Assembly: GCA_902786355.1 (NCBI GenBank)
Contig: CADABZ010000013.1
Span: 33,865 to 97,864, forward strand
DNA from: an uncultured Eubacteriales bacterium
Lineage (GTDB): Bacteria; Bacillota; Clostridia; Peptostreptococcales; Anaerovoracaceae
Length of the DNA: 64,000 nucleotides
Direction of reading: 5' to 3'
This document shows positions 18,901-26,982 of the stretch, piece after piece. The translations under genes were made by a program, and so were the position numbers. The notes under the pieces were generated by a model. It was given only the letters and a program-made list of their open reading frames with translations, searched no databases and was not told the DNA's origin. Numbering within the stretch: the first letter of the stretch is position 1; the number at the start of each line of letters is the position of its first letter.

Positions 18901-20184
18901 GTGCGCGTTGTTGCGGCTACTCATGAACACGAATTCGGTGACTGGGTAGTCAGCGAAGACTCAACCTGTACCAATACCGGCCGCAGAACCAGAACATGTA
19001 CAGTCTGCGGCTTCGAGGAAGAAGAAGAGATCCCGATGAAGGATCACACCTGGAGCACGGAGTACACAGAAGACGAGCCTGCAACCTGTACAGAAGAAGG
19101 CTCAGAGTCGCATCACTGTACAGTATGCGGCGTTTCCGATGAAACATCCGCAAGAGCGATCCCTAAGAAACCACACAGCTACGGCGACTGGGAGATCACT
19201 GAGGAAGCTACCTGCATTAAGGCGGGATCACATAAGAAGATCTGCAGCGTGTGCGGTGATGAAGTAACAGAAGAGATCCCGATGAAGGATCACACCTGGA
19301 GCGAAGAGTTTACAGTAGACAGACCTGCAACCTGCAAGGAAGAAGGATCCGAATCACAGCACTGCATGGTATGTGACGCGGTCAATGAAGATTCTGTAAG
19401 AGCTATCCCTAAGGCCGATCACACTTTCGGCGAATGGGAAGTTGTGACTCCTGCAACCTGCAAGGAAGGGTCACAGAAGAGAGTCTGCAGTATTTGCGGG
19501 AAGACAGAAACTGAAGCGATCCCTGCTGTCGATGAACACAAGTGGGATGCCGGCAAGGTTACCAGGAAAGCTACAACATCTGCAGCGGGCGAAAAGGTGC
19601 TGACCTGCTCTGTATGCAAGAAGACCGAGAAAATCGCGATCCCTAAAGTCCCGGCTGTCACAGGAACACCTAAGATCCTGAATACTGTCGCGAACTCATC
19701 CAGAAAGACGAATGATGTCATCTGGGATAAGAGCGCAGTTAAGAACGCGACAAACTATGAGCTTAACTGGAGAGCTCGCGGAGCATCCAAGTGGGCAAGC
19801 GCTAAGGTCGGTAATGTCACACGCGGAGTTACCACAGGCCTGACCATCGGCGGACTGTACGAGATCAGGGTCACTCCATACAAGGCAGCGACAGCTACAA
19901 CAGCCGAGGTGAAAGGAACTTCATCTGCCATAGTCTACAGATATTTCCACACGACAGGAAAGATCAGACTTGCCTCCAACAGCAAGGGCACATTCACGAT
20001 GAGCTGGGCGAAGAACCCGAGCGCCACAGGCTATCAGGTGCTTTACACAACGAACAAGAACGGTTCGGGCGCAGCACAGAATATCAAGACAGCAGGAGCG
20101 TCGGCAACAAGCATCACTGTCAGAGATATCGGCATCACCTACATCGGAAACATCTCCTGCCCGGTAGCAGTCAGAGTCAAATAA
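15985..20184 (+). CDS. Giant secreted surface protein with seven Ig-like repeats, Cys-pair repeats and fibronectin III modules
   Basis: 1399 residues from ATG 15985 (AGAGGT upstream; GTG 15970 would spoil the signal peptide). There is a signal peptide (~1-25), an acidic linker to ~95, then seven ~115-130-residue repeats starting near 105, 219, 344, 465, 592, 723 and 852. Each begins with a version of ISYEFAD and contains GDVLTVNGIDY. About six HTW...CxxCG units follow (~980-1220), then two fibronectin III-like modules. The ending GITYIGNISCP joins directly to VRDI, so ~45 bp present in the paralogue are missing here, in frame. It is very acidic overall. A surface adhesin or matrix role is inferred; no anchor motif is visible. 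Confidence 0.8.
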   Translation: MDLIKKLTAVLLSLAMVFIYTPALAFAAEDDPAEGPAAVSEEQAEADAKEKAAAADDAAPDAEDEADKEVQSEGKTQDGEADQAEDEESPAADTPLRSNNNEAVSISYEFADLNLVEGCDCELRDDGNGEWYYYNIYSRDGDVLTVNNIDYVYSYSEEREECGFESDTGDWIPDYEVSFDTNQDEEHWTAGDTVLITVSYSDSEYIVETVLKENPVHEISYEFAEPLNLTEGEDSYEASDFIYDEKADEYVEVKYDSYDVPRREGDRLIVNGVVYTLSQEDPGSEGEYVNESGDAIPYADVEMVTDQSYDNEWTPDNPGYITFKYMGVSSDPIKVEIQKNPVSEISYEFADLYLIEDKDGYVQDEEVYNEETGEKETKSYFSYHVQKGDGDVLTVNGIDYIYSDEGWEYVSDSGERIDGEDVLILTDQSAVNEWTPDNPGYAIITYKGRDCKVEVPVHENPVDSIEYEPAGPVYVVDGIGTSEENTEIYDEETDSYDFVSWDKYQTPDNAVSTGAKLTVHYTDGTSAIYTYNGELFADDEGAAPEYYESMDWYTDETYDHRWNAGSQGNLIFQYMGRKCSVPVEIRENPVQAISFARDGYDENNRIELIEKIDGDSYGDDYFRYDFCYKPGDVLTVSIKDGDEVKDVRYIAEQRDDEIEFINEEDPDDSILTFGYVESRRMRCSSDQEYESQWALGEDRAFTLKYMGRTCEVPVTIVPNDVVGIEYSRGESPVPLVEGVDGINSDGGDGTYFYYQLGVQQGDILKVSKQISGNIIDVLYTAKVIDENVVFVNNADPEDTIDPWDPYRGVSESSDQNDGARWGTGEAHTLIIEYMGIITEVPVVTVKGAVIESMSFSRDGYDDEHPIELTENEDGYFDEDEETGEGYFCYEIPYIDGDELHVKFDVSEDEVVYVFDSDTDWFTALGPVPEGAFDHIDINDLEQVTEQSLDNVWEAGKDYSITLDYDGYTTEVNVRVVAATHEHEFGDWVVSEDSTCTNTGRRTRTCTVCGFEEEEEIPMKDHTWSTEYTEDEPATCTEEGSESHHCTVCGVSDETSARAIPKKPHSYGDWEITEEATCIKAGSHKKICSVCGDEVTEEIPMKDHTWSEEFTVDRPATCKEEGSESQHCMVCDAVNEDSVRAIPKADHTFGEWEVVTPATCKEGSQKRVCSICGKTETEAIPAVDEHKWDAGKVTRKATTSAAGEKVLTCSVCKKTEKIAIPKVPAVTGTPKILNTVANSSRKTNDVIWDKSAVKNATNYELNWRARGASKWASAKVGNVTRGVTTGLTIGGLYEIRVTPYKAATATTAEVKGTSSAIVYRYFHTTGKIRLASNSKGTFTMSWAKNPSATGYQVLYTTNKNGSGAAQNIKTAGASATSITVRDIGITYIGNISCPVAVRVK
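19954..20131 (+). repeat. 178-bp near-identical direct repeat, copy 2
   Basis: Partner of 14198-14375. The high identity ends at the same base, after GATATCG, where copy 1 has its frameshift and copy 2 has an in-frame deletion. Similarity resumes at ACCTACATCGGAAACATC in both. Confidence 0.9.
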
Positions 20185-20236
20185 CAAAAGCAAGGGTAAC
20201 TCCGACATCAGGGAGAATATCTTGTACACAAGCAAC

Positions 20237-20277
20237 GCAGAAGGCGGGTATAAAACCTCGCCTTCTGCATTTCTTTT
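20237..20277 (+). terminator. Rho-independent terminator after the giant surface protein
   Basis: A 10-bp perfect stem GCAGAAGGCG/CGCCTTCTGC, a 12-nt loop and the tail ATTTCTTTT, 52 bp after the stop. Confidence 0.85.
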
Positions 20278-20413
20278 GTGTGGATTTCAGCGGATTTATG
20301 CCTTATAATACGCTTTATGCCGAAAATACAGACAACGGACACATAGTTTTCACTAAATCATATATAATAAGCTGAACCGGCAGATAAATATGTAAGAAGG
20401 TAGAGTAGATAAT

Positions 20414-21448
20414 ATGGTAGATCTTTTATACAGAGCTATTTACTGGATCGCGGGAGTACACGATCACATACTGAATATCAACAACAGCGGCGGCTGGTAT
20501 TTTGATGACAAGCAGCTGCATTTCCTGGTGATCGGAGCCCTGGGCATGCTGATGATATTCGTGACATATCCGGTATTCAAGCTGCTTGCTGAGACCGGAC
20601 ATACGATGGTAGTGTCCTGGCTCTATACGTTCACGCTCATCCTGGTTATAACCTTTGCCATTGAGATAGGGCAGTGGTTCTCGGGGACGGGAAGCATGGA
20701 GACAGAGGATATGGCATCCGGTGTAGCCGGATTTCTTGTGATGTTTTTCATATTTGCAGTGATACGGGCGATTTTTCATGCCTTTCTGTCGCTTTTTCGC
20801 AGGGACGAGTCGAAGGAAGCGCAGAGGGAGGTACTGAGAGAAGAGGCTGAGCGCAGCAGAAGAGAGAAGGAATACAGACGTCCGGATACCTATGCGCAGA
20901 TGCAGCCGGTAAGATACGCCGGAGAGCAGAAACCGCTTCAGAAGCGTCCTGCGAAGAAGAAGCATAAGCTTTCAGACATCGCGCAAATGGCAGCGAACGG
21001 AGGCCTTTCTGTAAAGAATCTGGCATCAGAAGGCAAGTCATTCCTTGAAGATCTTGCAGGAGAGATCGCCGAGGAAAAGGTCAGGACAGAAGAGATCCCT
21101 GCGCCGGTCGAAAAGATACACAGCCAGCAGCAGAGCAGACCTGTCCATACTGACCGCGATACTCTTGTGATGCCTGTCAACGCAGATGCAGCGCAGACAC
21201 CGGCAGAGAGACCTGTCATCACGGACGGAGGCAGAGAGACACTTGTTATGTCTCCTGAAGAGATAGCAGAAGCCGGCGGCCTGGATCTTAAGGCTGCTGA
21301 GACCGATGACAGGATGACTTACGTCATGCCGTCGCCTGAGTTCTTCCCGGAAAAAGGGACTGTCAGCGCTGAAAAGGCGGCAGACAGAGACGTTGAAGAG
21401 CTCTTTGCAGAGTTCGACAGAGTAGCTGCAGAGCCTGAAAAAGAATAG
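20414..21448 (+). CDS. VanZ-like membrane protein with long cytoplasmic tail
   Basis: 344 residues. The N-terminal ~125 residues have three or four membrane segments and VanZ-like features: DDKQLHF, then IEIGQWFSGTG and a later ED with a glycine-rich helix. The remaining ~215 residues are charged and cytoplasmic. A short linear motif recurs there: DTLVMP (~249), ETLVMS (~276) and MTYVMP (~301), spaced ~25 residues, possibly phosphothreonine docking sites. VanZ-family proteins are linked to envelope and glycopeptide phenotypes, but their biochemistry is poorly known. A promoter with TATAAT-like sequence lies at ~20365-20380. The gene ends four bases before a PurBox-like sequence. Confidence 0.65.
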   Translation: MVDLLYRAIYWIAGVHDHILNINNSGGWYFDDKQLHFLVIGALGMLMIFVTYPVFKLLAETGHTMVVSWLYTFTLILVITFAIEIGQWFSGTGSMETEDMASGVAGFLVMFFIFAVIRAIFHAFLSLFRRDESKEAQREVLREEAERSRREKEYRRPDTYAQMQPVRYAGEQKPLQKRPAKKKHKLSDIAQMAANGGLSVKNLASEGKSFLEDLAGEIAEEKVRTEEIPAPVEKIHSQQQSRPVHTDRDTLVMPVNADAAQTPAERPVITDGGRETLVMSPEEIAEAGGLDLKAAETDDRMTYVMPSPEFFPEKGTVSAEKAADRDVEELFAEFDRVAAEPEKE

Positions 21449-21451
21449 AAT

Positions 21452-21499
21452 CCGAACGTAAATAAGAAAACGAGCAGAATATATCGAGCATAGCCGAAC
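21452..21499 (+). promoter_or_regulatory. Two PurBox-like sequences upstream of purE
   Basis: AATCCGAACGTAAA (CCGAAC core 21452-21457) and ATAGCCGAACGTACT (core 21494-21499) resemble the PurR box of Bacillota (AWWWCCGAACWWT). They lie 42 bp apart in the same orientation, ~125-170 bp before purE. Classical sites are inverted pairs, so this is a tentative call. No purine riboswitch was seen. Confidence 0.4.
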
Positions 21500-21622
21500 G
21501 TACTGTGTACAAAGACCAGAACATTGTGAAAAAAAGACTGGTTTGTTTGATTTATTGCATCTAAAATGCGAAAATGCTTCGTGTATTTCCGTGTACTTTT
21601 TGAGACAAAGGAGCGTAAAGGT

Positions 21623-22114
21623 ATGAAGAAAGTCGGACTTATCATGGGAAGTGACAGCGATCTTCCTGTAGTGAAGAAGGCTGCGGCTGTGCTCAGCGAG
21701 CTTGGTATCACATATGAAGCTCACGTATATTCAGCGCACAGGACGCCGGCAGAGGCAAGAGACTGGACACTGGCTGCAAGAGACAATGGATTCGGAGTAA
21801 TAATCGCTTTTGCAGGAATGGCTGCCCACCTTGCAGGTGCAATTGCAGCGAATACCACGCTCCCTGTAATAGGAGTACCGTGCAAAAGCGCTGCGCTTGA
21901 CGGTATGGATGCGCTTCTGTCCACAGTGATGATGCCAAGCGGCATCCCTGTTGCGACAGTAGCTATCGACGGAGGAAAGAATGCTGCACTTCTTGCGGCA
22001 GAGATACTTGCTGTTTCAGATGATGAGCTGGCAGCAGCACTCGATGCCAGGAGAAGCGCTGAAGCAGAGGCAGTGCTCGTAAAGGATGCCGGGATCAGCG
22101 AAAGACTGCTGTAA
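21623..22114 (+). CDS. purE: N5-carboxyaminoimidazole ribonucleotide mutase (PurE)
   Basis: 163 residues with the PurE motifs MGSDSDLP, SAHRTP and AGMAAHLAGAIAANTTLPVIGVP. It converts N5-CAIR to CAIR in de novo purine synthesis. AAAGGAG precedes ATG 21623; the longer upstream frame is non-coding. It heads the purine operon. The class I form normally needs PurK, which is not encoded in this window, so purK must lie elsewhere or CO2 must be used directly. Confidence 0.93.
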   Translation: MKKVGLIMGSDSDLPVVKKAAAVLSELGITYEAHVYSAHRTPAEARDWTLAARDNGFGVIIAFAGMAAHLAGAIAANTTLPVIGVPCKSAALDGMDALLSTVMMPSGIPVATVAIDGGKNAALLAAEILAVSDDELAAALDARRSAEAEAVLVKDAGISERLL

Positions 22115-22212
22115 GGCAGCTAAGTGACCGGCACTGAGACAGCTGCGCGTGATGCAGCCTGGATGATTCGGATAATCTATTGAGGGTATATTAATAAAAA
22201 AGGAGAGATCTA

Positions 22213-22896
22213 ATGAAACTTGTTTACACCGGGAAGACTAAGAATGTATTTGAACTTGAGAATGGCAACTATCTGCTGAAGTTCAAGGATGATGTTACAG
22301 GTAAGGACGGAAAGTTCGATCCGGGCGAAAACCAGATCGGCCTCACTATCGACGGAGTCGGCGATTTCAACCTTCGCATGACTGACTATTATTTCAACAA
22401 GATCAACGCTGCAGGAATCAGAACACACTATGTCAAGGCTAATTTTGACGAGACCACTATGGAAGTCAAGCCTGCCAAGGTATTCGGACACGGACTCGAG
22501 GTAATCTGCAGACTCAAGGCTGTAGGCAGCTTCATCAGAAGATATGGTGAATATATCGAGACAGGAGCAGATCTCCCTGCTTATGTAGAGACTACTTTCA
22601 AGAACGATGCACTCGGCGATCCGCTCGTAACCAAGGACGGACTCGTTGTACTCGGCGTTATGACAGAAGAGCAGTATGATGACCTCAAGACAATGACACA
22701 GCAGATCACAAAGATCGTTGCAGACGACATGAAGGAAAAAGGTCTCGACCTCTACGACATCAAGTTCGAGTTCGGATATGATGCAGACGGCAAGGTAATG
22801 CTGATCGACGAGATCGCTTCCGGCAACATGAGAGTATATAAGGACGGCGAGTATATCGAGCCGCTCAAGCTCAACGAGCTCTTCTTCGCTGAATAA
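22213..22896 (+). CDS. purC: Phosphoribosylaminoimidazole-succinocarboxamide synthase
   Basis: 227 residues, starting [10 protein letters not shown] with the conserved [10 protein letters not shown] and the late block [20 protein letters not shown] of SAICAR synthetase. It joins CAIR and aspartate using ATP. AAAGGAGAG precedes ATG. It is second in the purine operon; purB is not in the window. Confidence 0.95.
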   Translation: MKLVYTGKTKNVFELENGNYLLKFKDDVTGKDGKFDPGENQIGLTIDGVGDFNLRMTDYYFNKINAAGIRTHYVKANFDETTMEVKPAKVFGHGLEVICRLKAVGSFIRRYGEYIETGADLPAYVETTFKNDALGDPLVTKDGLVVLGVMTEEQYDDLKTMTQQITKIVADDMKEKGLDLYDIKFEFGYDADGKVMLIDEIASGNMRVYKDGEYIEPLKLNELFFAE

Positions 22897-22959
22897 TCAC
22901 TGCTGCCCGGCGGCATCAGGCCGGGAAAAGGGTATCACATATAGACAAAAGGAGGCCTT

Positions 22960-24387
22960 ATGGGAGGCTTTTTCGGAATAACCTCTAAGGAAGACTGCAT
23001 ACTTGATGTGTATTTCGGTACAGACTACCATTCACATCTGGGTACCAGGAGAGGCGGCATCGCAGCCTATGATCCTGAGATCGGCTTCCAGAGAGAGATC
23101 CACAATATTGAAAACGCGCCGTTCAGAACAAAATTCGAAGGCATCGTCAACAAAATGAGCGGCACTGCTGCTATCGGATGCATAAGCGATATGGATCCGC
23201 AGCCGCTTCTCTTCCGCTCCGTGAGCGGGACATATGCAATATCCACGATCGGCATCATCAACAACAGGGACGAGATGATCGACCACGTGCTCAAACGCAC
23301 ACACGGCCATCTTGAGGCCAAGACAGGCGGCAAGATCAACCAGACAGAGCTTGTTGCTGCTCTTATCTCTGACAAGGATGACCTGATCGAGGGAATCCGC
23401 TATGCGCAGGAGATGATCGAGGGGACATCATCGATCCTGATCCTCAAGGAGGGCGGCACTATTATCGCTGCCCGCGACCCGCTCGGAAGACTTCCGATCA
23501 GAGTAGGTATCGGGGAACATGCATGCGCAGTCGCATTCGAGTCCTACACACTGTCCAAGATGGGCTATGAGGAGCAGAGAGACCTCGGCCCGGGCGAGAT
23601 CGTTGAGATCACACCGGACGGCATCAGGCAGCTTGTAGCACCGGGCGAAGAAATGAAGATCTGCGCCTTCCTGTGGAGCTACTACGGATATCCGACAACA
23701 TCGTACGAGGGTGTCAACGTCGAGGTGATGCGTTACAGAAACGGGCACATCCTTGCGAGAAACGATATCGAAAATGGTTTTGACATATCCGATGTTGACT
23801 ATGTCGGAGGCGTTCCTGACAGCGGCACACCTCATGCCATAGGATATTCCAACGAGACACATCTGCCTTTTGCGCGCGCTTTCATCAAGTACACACCGAC
23901 CTGGGCAAGAAGCTTCATGCCTACGACTCAGGCAGAGCGCAACAAGGTCGCCAAGATGAAGCAGATCCCTGTTGTCGAGCTTATCAAGGGCAAGAAGCTC
24001 CTCTTCGTTGATGACTCGATCGTCAGAGGAACTCAGCTCAGAGAGACTGTAGAATTCCTCTATGACAACGGAGCAGAGGCCGTGCACATGAGATCGGCCT
24101 GCCCGCCAATAATGTATGCGTGCAAGTATCTTAACTTCTCCAGGAACAACAGCGACATGGATCTGCTGTCGAGGAGAACGATAGCTGAGCTTGAAGGCGA
24201 AGAAGGCATGAGACATCTTGATGAGTATGCCGACGCGTCCACAGAGAGGGGCAAAAAGCTCCGCCGTGCCATTGCCAAAAAGATGGGATTCGACAGCCTC
24301 GAGTTCCAGACTCTCGACGGAGTAGTCGAGGCGATAGGCATAGACAAATGCAAGCTGTGCACATACTGCTGGACAGGAGAAGAATAG
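22960..24387 (+). CDS. Amidophosphoribosyltransferase-like protein lacking the glutaminase cysteine
   Basis: 475 residues with PurF architecture: an N-terminal Ntn/GATase-II domain, then a phosphoribosyltransferase domain with the PRPP loop VDDSIVRGTQ (~348-357) and C-terminal cysteines CKLCTYC like the Fe-S ligands of Bacillus PurF. The N-terminus reads MGGFFG where active PurF has MCGIFG. The glutamine-binding GHxRYST block is replaced by GCISDMDPQP. It should not hydrolyse glutamine, so it may use free ammonia or a partner. A similar MGGFFG family occurs widely in Clostridia and Bacteroidetes. It occupies the purF slot, after AAAGGAGG. Confidence 0.85.
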   Translation: MGGFFGITSKEDCILDVYFGTDYHSHLGTRRGGIAAYDPEIGFQREIHNIENAPFRTKFEGIVNKMSGTAAIGCISDMDPQPLLFRSVSGTYAISTIGIINNRDEMIDHVLKRTHGHLEAKTGGKINQTELVAALISDKDDLIEGIRYAQEMIEGTSSILILKEGGTIIAARDPLGRLPIRVGIGEHACAVAFESYTLSKMGYEEQRDLGPGEIVEITPDGIRQLVAPGEEMKICAFLWSYYGYPTTSYEGVNVEVMRYRNGHILARNDIENGFDISDVDYVGGVPDSGTPHAIGYSNETHLPFARAFIKYTPTWARSFMPTTQAERNKVAKMKQIPVVELIKGKKLLFVDDSIVRGTQLRETVEFLYDNGAEAVHMRSACPPIMYACKYLNFSRNNSDMDLLSRRTIAELEGEEGMRHLDEYADASTERGKKLRRAIAKKMGFDSLEFQTLDGVVEAIGIDKCKLCTYCWTGEE

Positions 24388-24449
24388 CGGAAAACCCCTT
24401 TGCAGAAGCGATATCCGCGACAAGGGGTCAGAAAATATGATAAAATGAC

Positions 24450-24491
24450 TATAGTCGGATCACGGATCCCGGATCCGGCTATATTTGTCTG
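24450..24491 (+). promoter_or_regulatory. Hairpin in the purF-like/purM gap
   Basis: A 12-bp stem (TATAGTCGGATC/GATCCGGCTATA, one G-T pair) with a 10-nt loop and a TTTGTCTG tail lies mid-operon in a 153-bp gap. A second 7-bp pair, ACCCCTT/AAGGGGT, flanks ~24394-24428. It could be a partial terminator or a processing site. Confidence 0.45.
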
Positions 24492-24540
24492 AATTAAGTG
24501 CTTCAGAGTCCATCGGACAGGTAACATAAGAGAGGTATCA

Positions 24541-25593
24541 ATGAATACAAAATCAAGATCTGACAGCTACGCAGCTGCCGGAGTAGATATAACCGCGGGT
24601 TACAGAGCAGTAGAGCTGATGAAGAGCCACATAGCCAGGACCGTCATACCGGGCGTCATGGGCGGTGTAGGCGGTTTTGGCGGACTGTTCGAACTCGATC
24701 TTACAGGAATAGAGAAGCCGGTCCTCGTCAGCGGCACTGACGGAGTAGGCACCAAGCTCAAGCTGGCTTTCCTGCTTGACAAGCATGACACCATCGGCAT
24801 CGACTGTGTTGCGATGTGCGTCAACGATGTCATCTGCGCAGGCGCAAGGCCGCTTTTCTTCCTCGACTATATTGCCTGCGGCAAGAATGTTCCTGAGAGG
24901 ATAGAGCAGATCGTCGCCGGCGTATGCGAAGGCTGCGTCCAGGCAGGAGCTGCCCTGATAGGAGGAGAGACGGCTGAGATGCCGGGCTTCTATCCTGCCG
25001 ATGAATACGACCTCGCCGGATATGTCACAGGCGTCGTCGACAAAAGCAAGATCATAGACAATACGAAAATGGCTGAAGGAGACATAGTCATCGCACTTCC
25101 ATCGAGCGGTGTACACTCCAACGGCTTCTCCCTCGTACGCAAGGTTTTCAACCTCGAGAAGGCCGATATGAAGGCGCTGACTGCCGGCAACACCATGCTC
25201 GGCGGAAGATCTCTCGGAGAAGCACTGCTTGAACCGACTAAGATATATGTCAAGCCGGTACTGGCTCTCCTCGAAGAGATCAGCGTCAAAGGCATCTCGC
25301 ACATCACAGGAGGAGGCTTCTATGAGAATATCCCGAGGAGCATCCCTGACGGACTCGGAGCCAGGATAGAGAAGAAGGCAGTCAGAGTCCTGCCGGTCTT
25401 CGACATGATCGCAGAGGTCGGAGCTATAAGCGAACACGATATGTTCAATACTTTCAACATGGGAGTAGGCATGTCGATCGTCGTCGCACCTGAAGATGCT
25501 AAGAGAGCTCTTGAGATCCTCAGAGCAAACGGCGAAGATGCGTACATTATCGGCGAGATAGTCAGATCCGCTGATAAGATCGAGATAGTCTGA
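24541..25593 (+). CDS. purM: Phosphoribosylformylglycinamidine cyclo-ligase (AIR synthetase)
   Basis: 350 residues with YAAAGVDI at the start, the GGFGGLFEL and SGTDGVGTKLKLA motifs and the ATP/substrate block GGETAEMPGFY. It closes FGAM to AIR. GAGAGGT precedes ATG. It is followed 17 bp later by purN. Confidence 0.96.
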   Translation: MNTKSRSDSYAAAGVDITAGYRAVELMKSHIARTVIPGVMGGVGGFGGLFELDLTGIEKPVLVSGTDGVGTKLKLAFLLDKHDTIGIDCVAMCVNDVICAGARPLFFLDYIACGKNVPERIEQIVAGVCEGCVQAGAALIGGETAEMPGFYPADEYDLAGYVTGVVDKSKIIDNTKMAEGDIVIALPSSGVHSNGFSLVRKVFNLEKADMKALTAGNTMLGGRSLGEALLEPTKIYVKPVLALLEEISVKGISHITGGGFYENIPRSIPDGLGARIEKKAVRVLPVFDMIAEVGAISEHDMFNTFNMGVGMSIVVAPEDAKRALEILRANGEDAYIIGEIVRSADKIEIV

Positions 25594-25610
25594 ACAACGG
25601 GAGAACAGAC

Positions 25611-26249
25611 ATGAGCAGAAAAATCAGGATCGCTGTGCTCGCGAGCGGAGGCGGGACCAACCTGCAGGCTCTCATAGACGCAGAGAGGTCAGGCAATATA
25701 CCTGATGGTGAGATCGCCATCGTAATATGCAACAGAAAAAGCGCCTATGCTGCTGAGCGCGCAAAAGAAGCCGGGATCAGAGCTGAGATCGTCACCCGTA
25801 AGGCTTACGGAGGGCAGGAAGGCTTTGAAGCGAGGATGACAGAGCTCTTTGAAGAAGAGAACATCGAACTGATAGTCCTCGCCGGATTCCTCAACATACT
25901 TTCAGAGGATTTTGTGCGCCGCTACGATCACAGGATAATCAACATACATCCTTCCCTCATACCGGCATTCTGCGGGGAGGGATTCTACGGACTCGTTCCT
26001 CACATTGCCGCACTCGAAAGAGGCGTCAGGGTGACGGGCGCCACAGTGCATTTTGTCAATGAGATCGCTGACGGAGGCGAGATCATAGCGCAGAAAGCTG
26101 TCGAAGTCCGTCCCGGAGATACTCCGGAAGAGCTCCAGAAACGCGTTATGGAGCAGGCCGAATGGGTCATCCTGCCGGAAGCTGTGAGCAGGATATGCAC
26201 CGAAAGAATACAGCAGAAAGAAAGGGAACAGGATAATGGATGTATATAA
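25611..26249 (+). CDS. purN: Phosphoribosylglycinamide formyltransferase (10-formyl-THF dependent)
   Basis: 212 residues. It has the GART motif VLASGGGTNLQALID, the catalytic Asn-His in INIHPSLIPAF and the aspartate in the VRVTGATVHFVNEIADGG region. It formylates GAR to FGAR. Its end overlaps the next gene by 14 bp, indicating translational coupling. Confidence 0.95.
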   Translation: MSRKIRIAVLASGGGTNLQALIDAERSGNIPDGEIAIVICNRKSAYAAERAKEAGIRAEIVTRKAYGGQEGFEARMTELFEEENIELIVLAGFLNILSEDFVRRYDHRIINIHPSLIPAFCGEGFYGLVPHIAALERGVRVTGATVHFVNEIADGGEIIAQKAVEVRPGDTPEELQKRVMEQAEWVILPEAVSRICTERIQQKEREQDNGCI

Positions 26250-26961
26250 AACACTGAGCTTCAGCGAGGCAGTCAGAGGGAATGCGTATCCGGGACGCGG
26301 CATCATCGCCGGAGAGACACCGGACGGCAAAAAGGCTGTCGCTGCATATTTTATCATGGGCAGATCTGAGAACTCGAGAAACAGAGTTTTCACAGTCAAG
26401 GGAGATGCAGTTTTCACAGAGCCTTTTGATATCTCAAAGCTCGAGGACCCGAGCCTCATTATCTATGCAGCAGTAAGAAAAGTCGGCAGTCATCTCATCG
26501 TGACTAACGGCAACCAGACAGATACCATAGCTGAAGGACTGAATGCCGGAAGTGATTTTCACAAGTCTCTTAAGCAGAGGACATTCGAGCCTGACGCACC
26601 TAACTTCACACCGAGGATCAGTGCAGAGATTGTGTTTGATGATCAGGCAGGTTTTGACTACAGGATGAGCATCCTCAAGAGCGCTGATGCAGAGGGAACA
26701 GCCTGCAACCGCTATGGCTACGAATACAGCCCTATTCCGGGACTCGGCCATTTCATCCATACATATGAGTGCGACGGCAATCCGCTTCCGACATTCCAGG
26801 GCGAGCCGGCACGCATAGCTGTTCCGGACAGCATAGATGAGTTCGCAGATGAGATCTGGAATGCCCTCGACGAGAACAACAAGATCTCTCTCTACGTTAT
26901 ATATACAGACCTCATCAGCGGAGAGACAGAGACCAGACTCTTCAACAAGAATACGAAATAA
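26236..26961 (+). CDS. purO: IMP cyclohydrolase, PurO-type
   Basis: 241 residues resembling the IMP_cyclohydrolase (PurO) family first known from archaea: NAYPGRGIIAGETPDG near the start, YFIMGRSENSRNRVF and FTPRISAEI. It would close FAICAR to IMP, the last step of the pathway. Pairing with the next gene, a transformylase without a cyclohydrolase domain, supports the assignment strongly. It overlaps purN by 14 bp. Confidence 0.85.
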   Translation: MDVYKTLSFSEAVRGNAYPGRGIIAGETPDGKKAVAAYFIMGRSENSRNRVFTVKGDAVFTEPFDISKLEDPSLIIYAAVRKVGSHLIVTNGNQTDTIAEGLNAGSDFHKSLKQRTFEPDAPNFTPRISAEIVFDDQAGFDYRMSILKSADAEGTACNRYGYEYSPIPGLGHFIHTYECDGNPLPTFQGEPARIAVPDSIDEFADEIWNALDENNKISLYVIYTDLISGETETRLFNKNTK

Positions 26962-26982
26962 CCTCAGGACCAGGAGATATAT

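Noticed and set aside
21449-21622. Purine riboswitch before purE
   Set aside because: The three-way-junction loops and conserved core of the purine aptamer are not present; only PurBox-like strings are seen.
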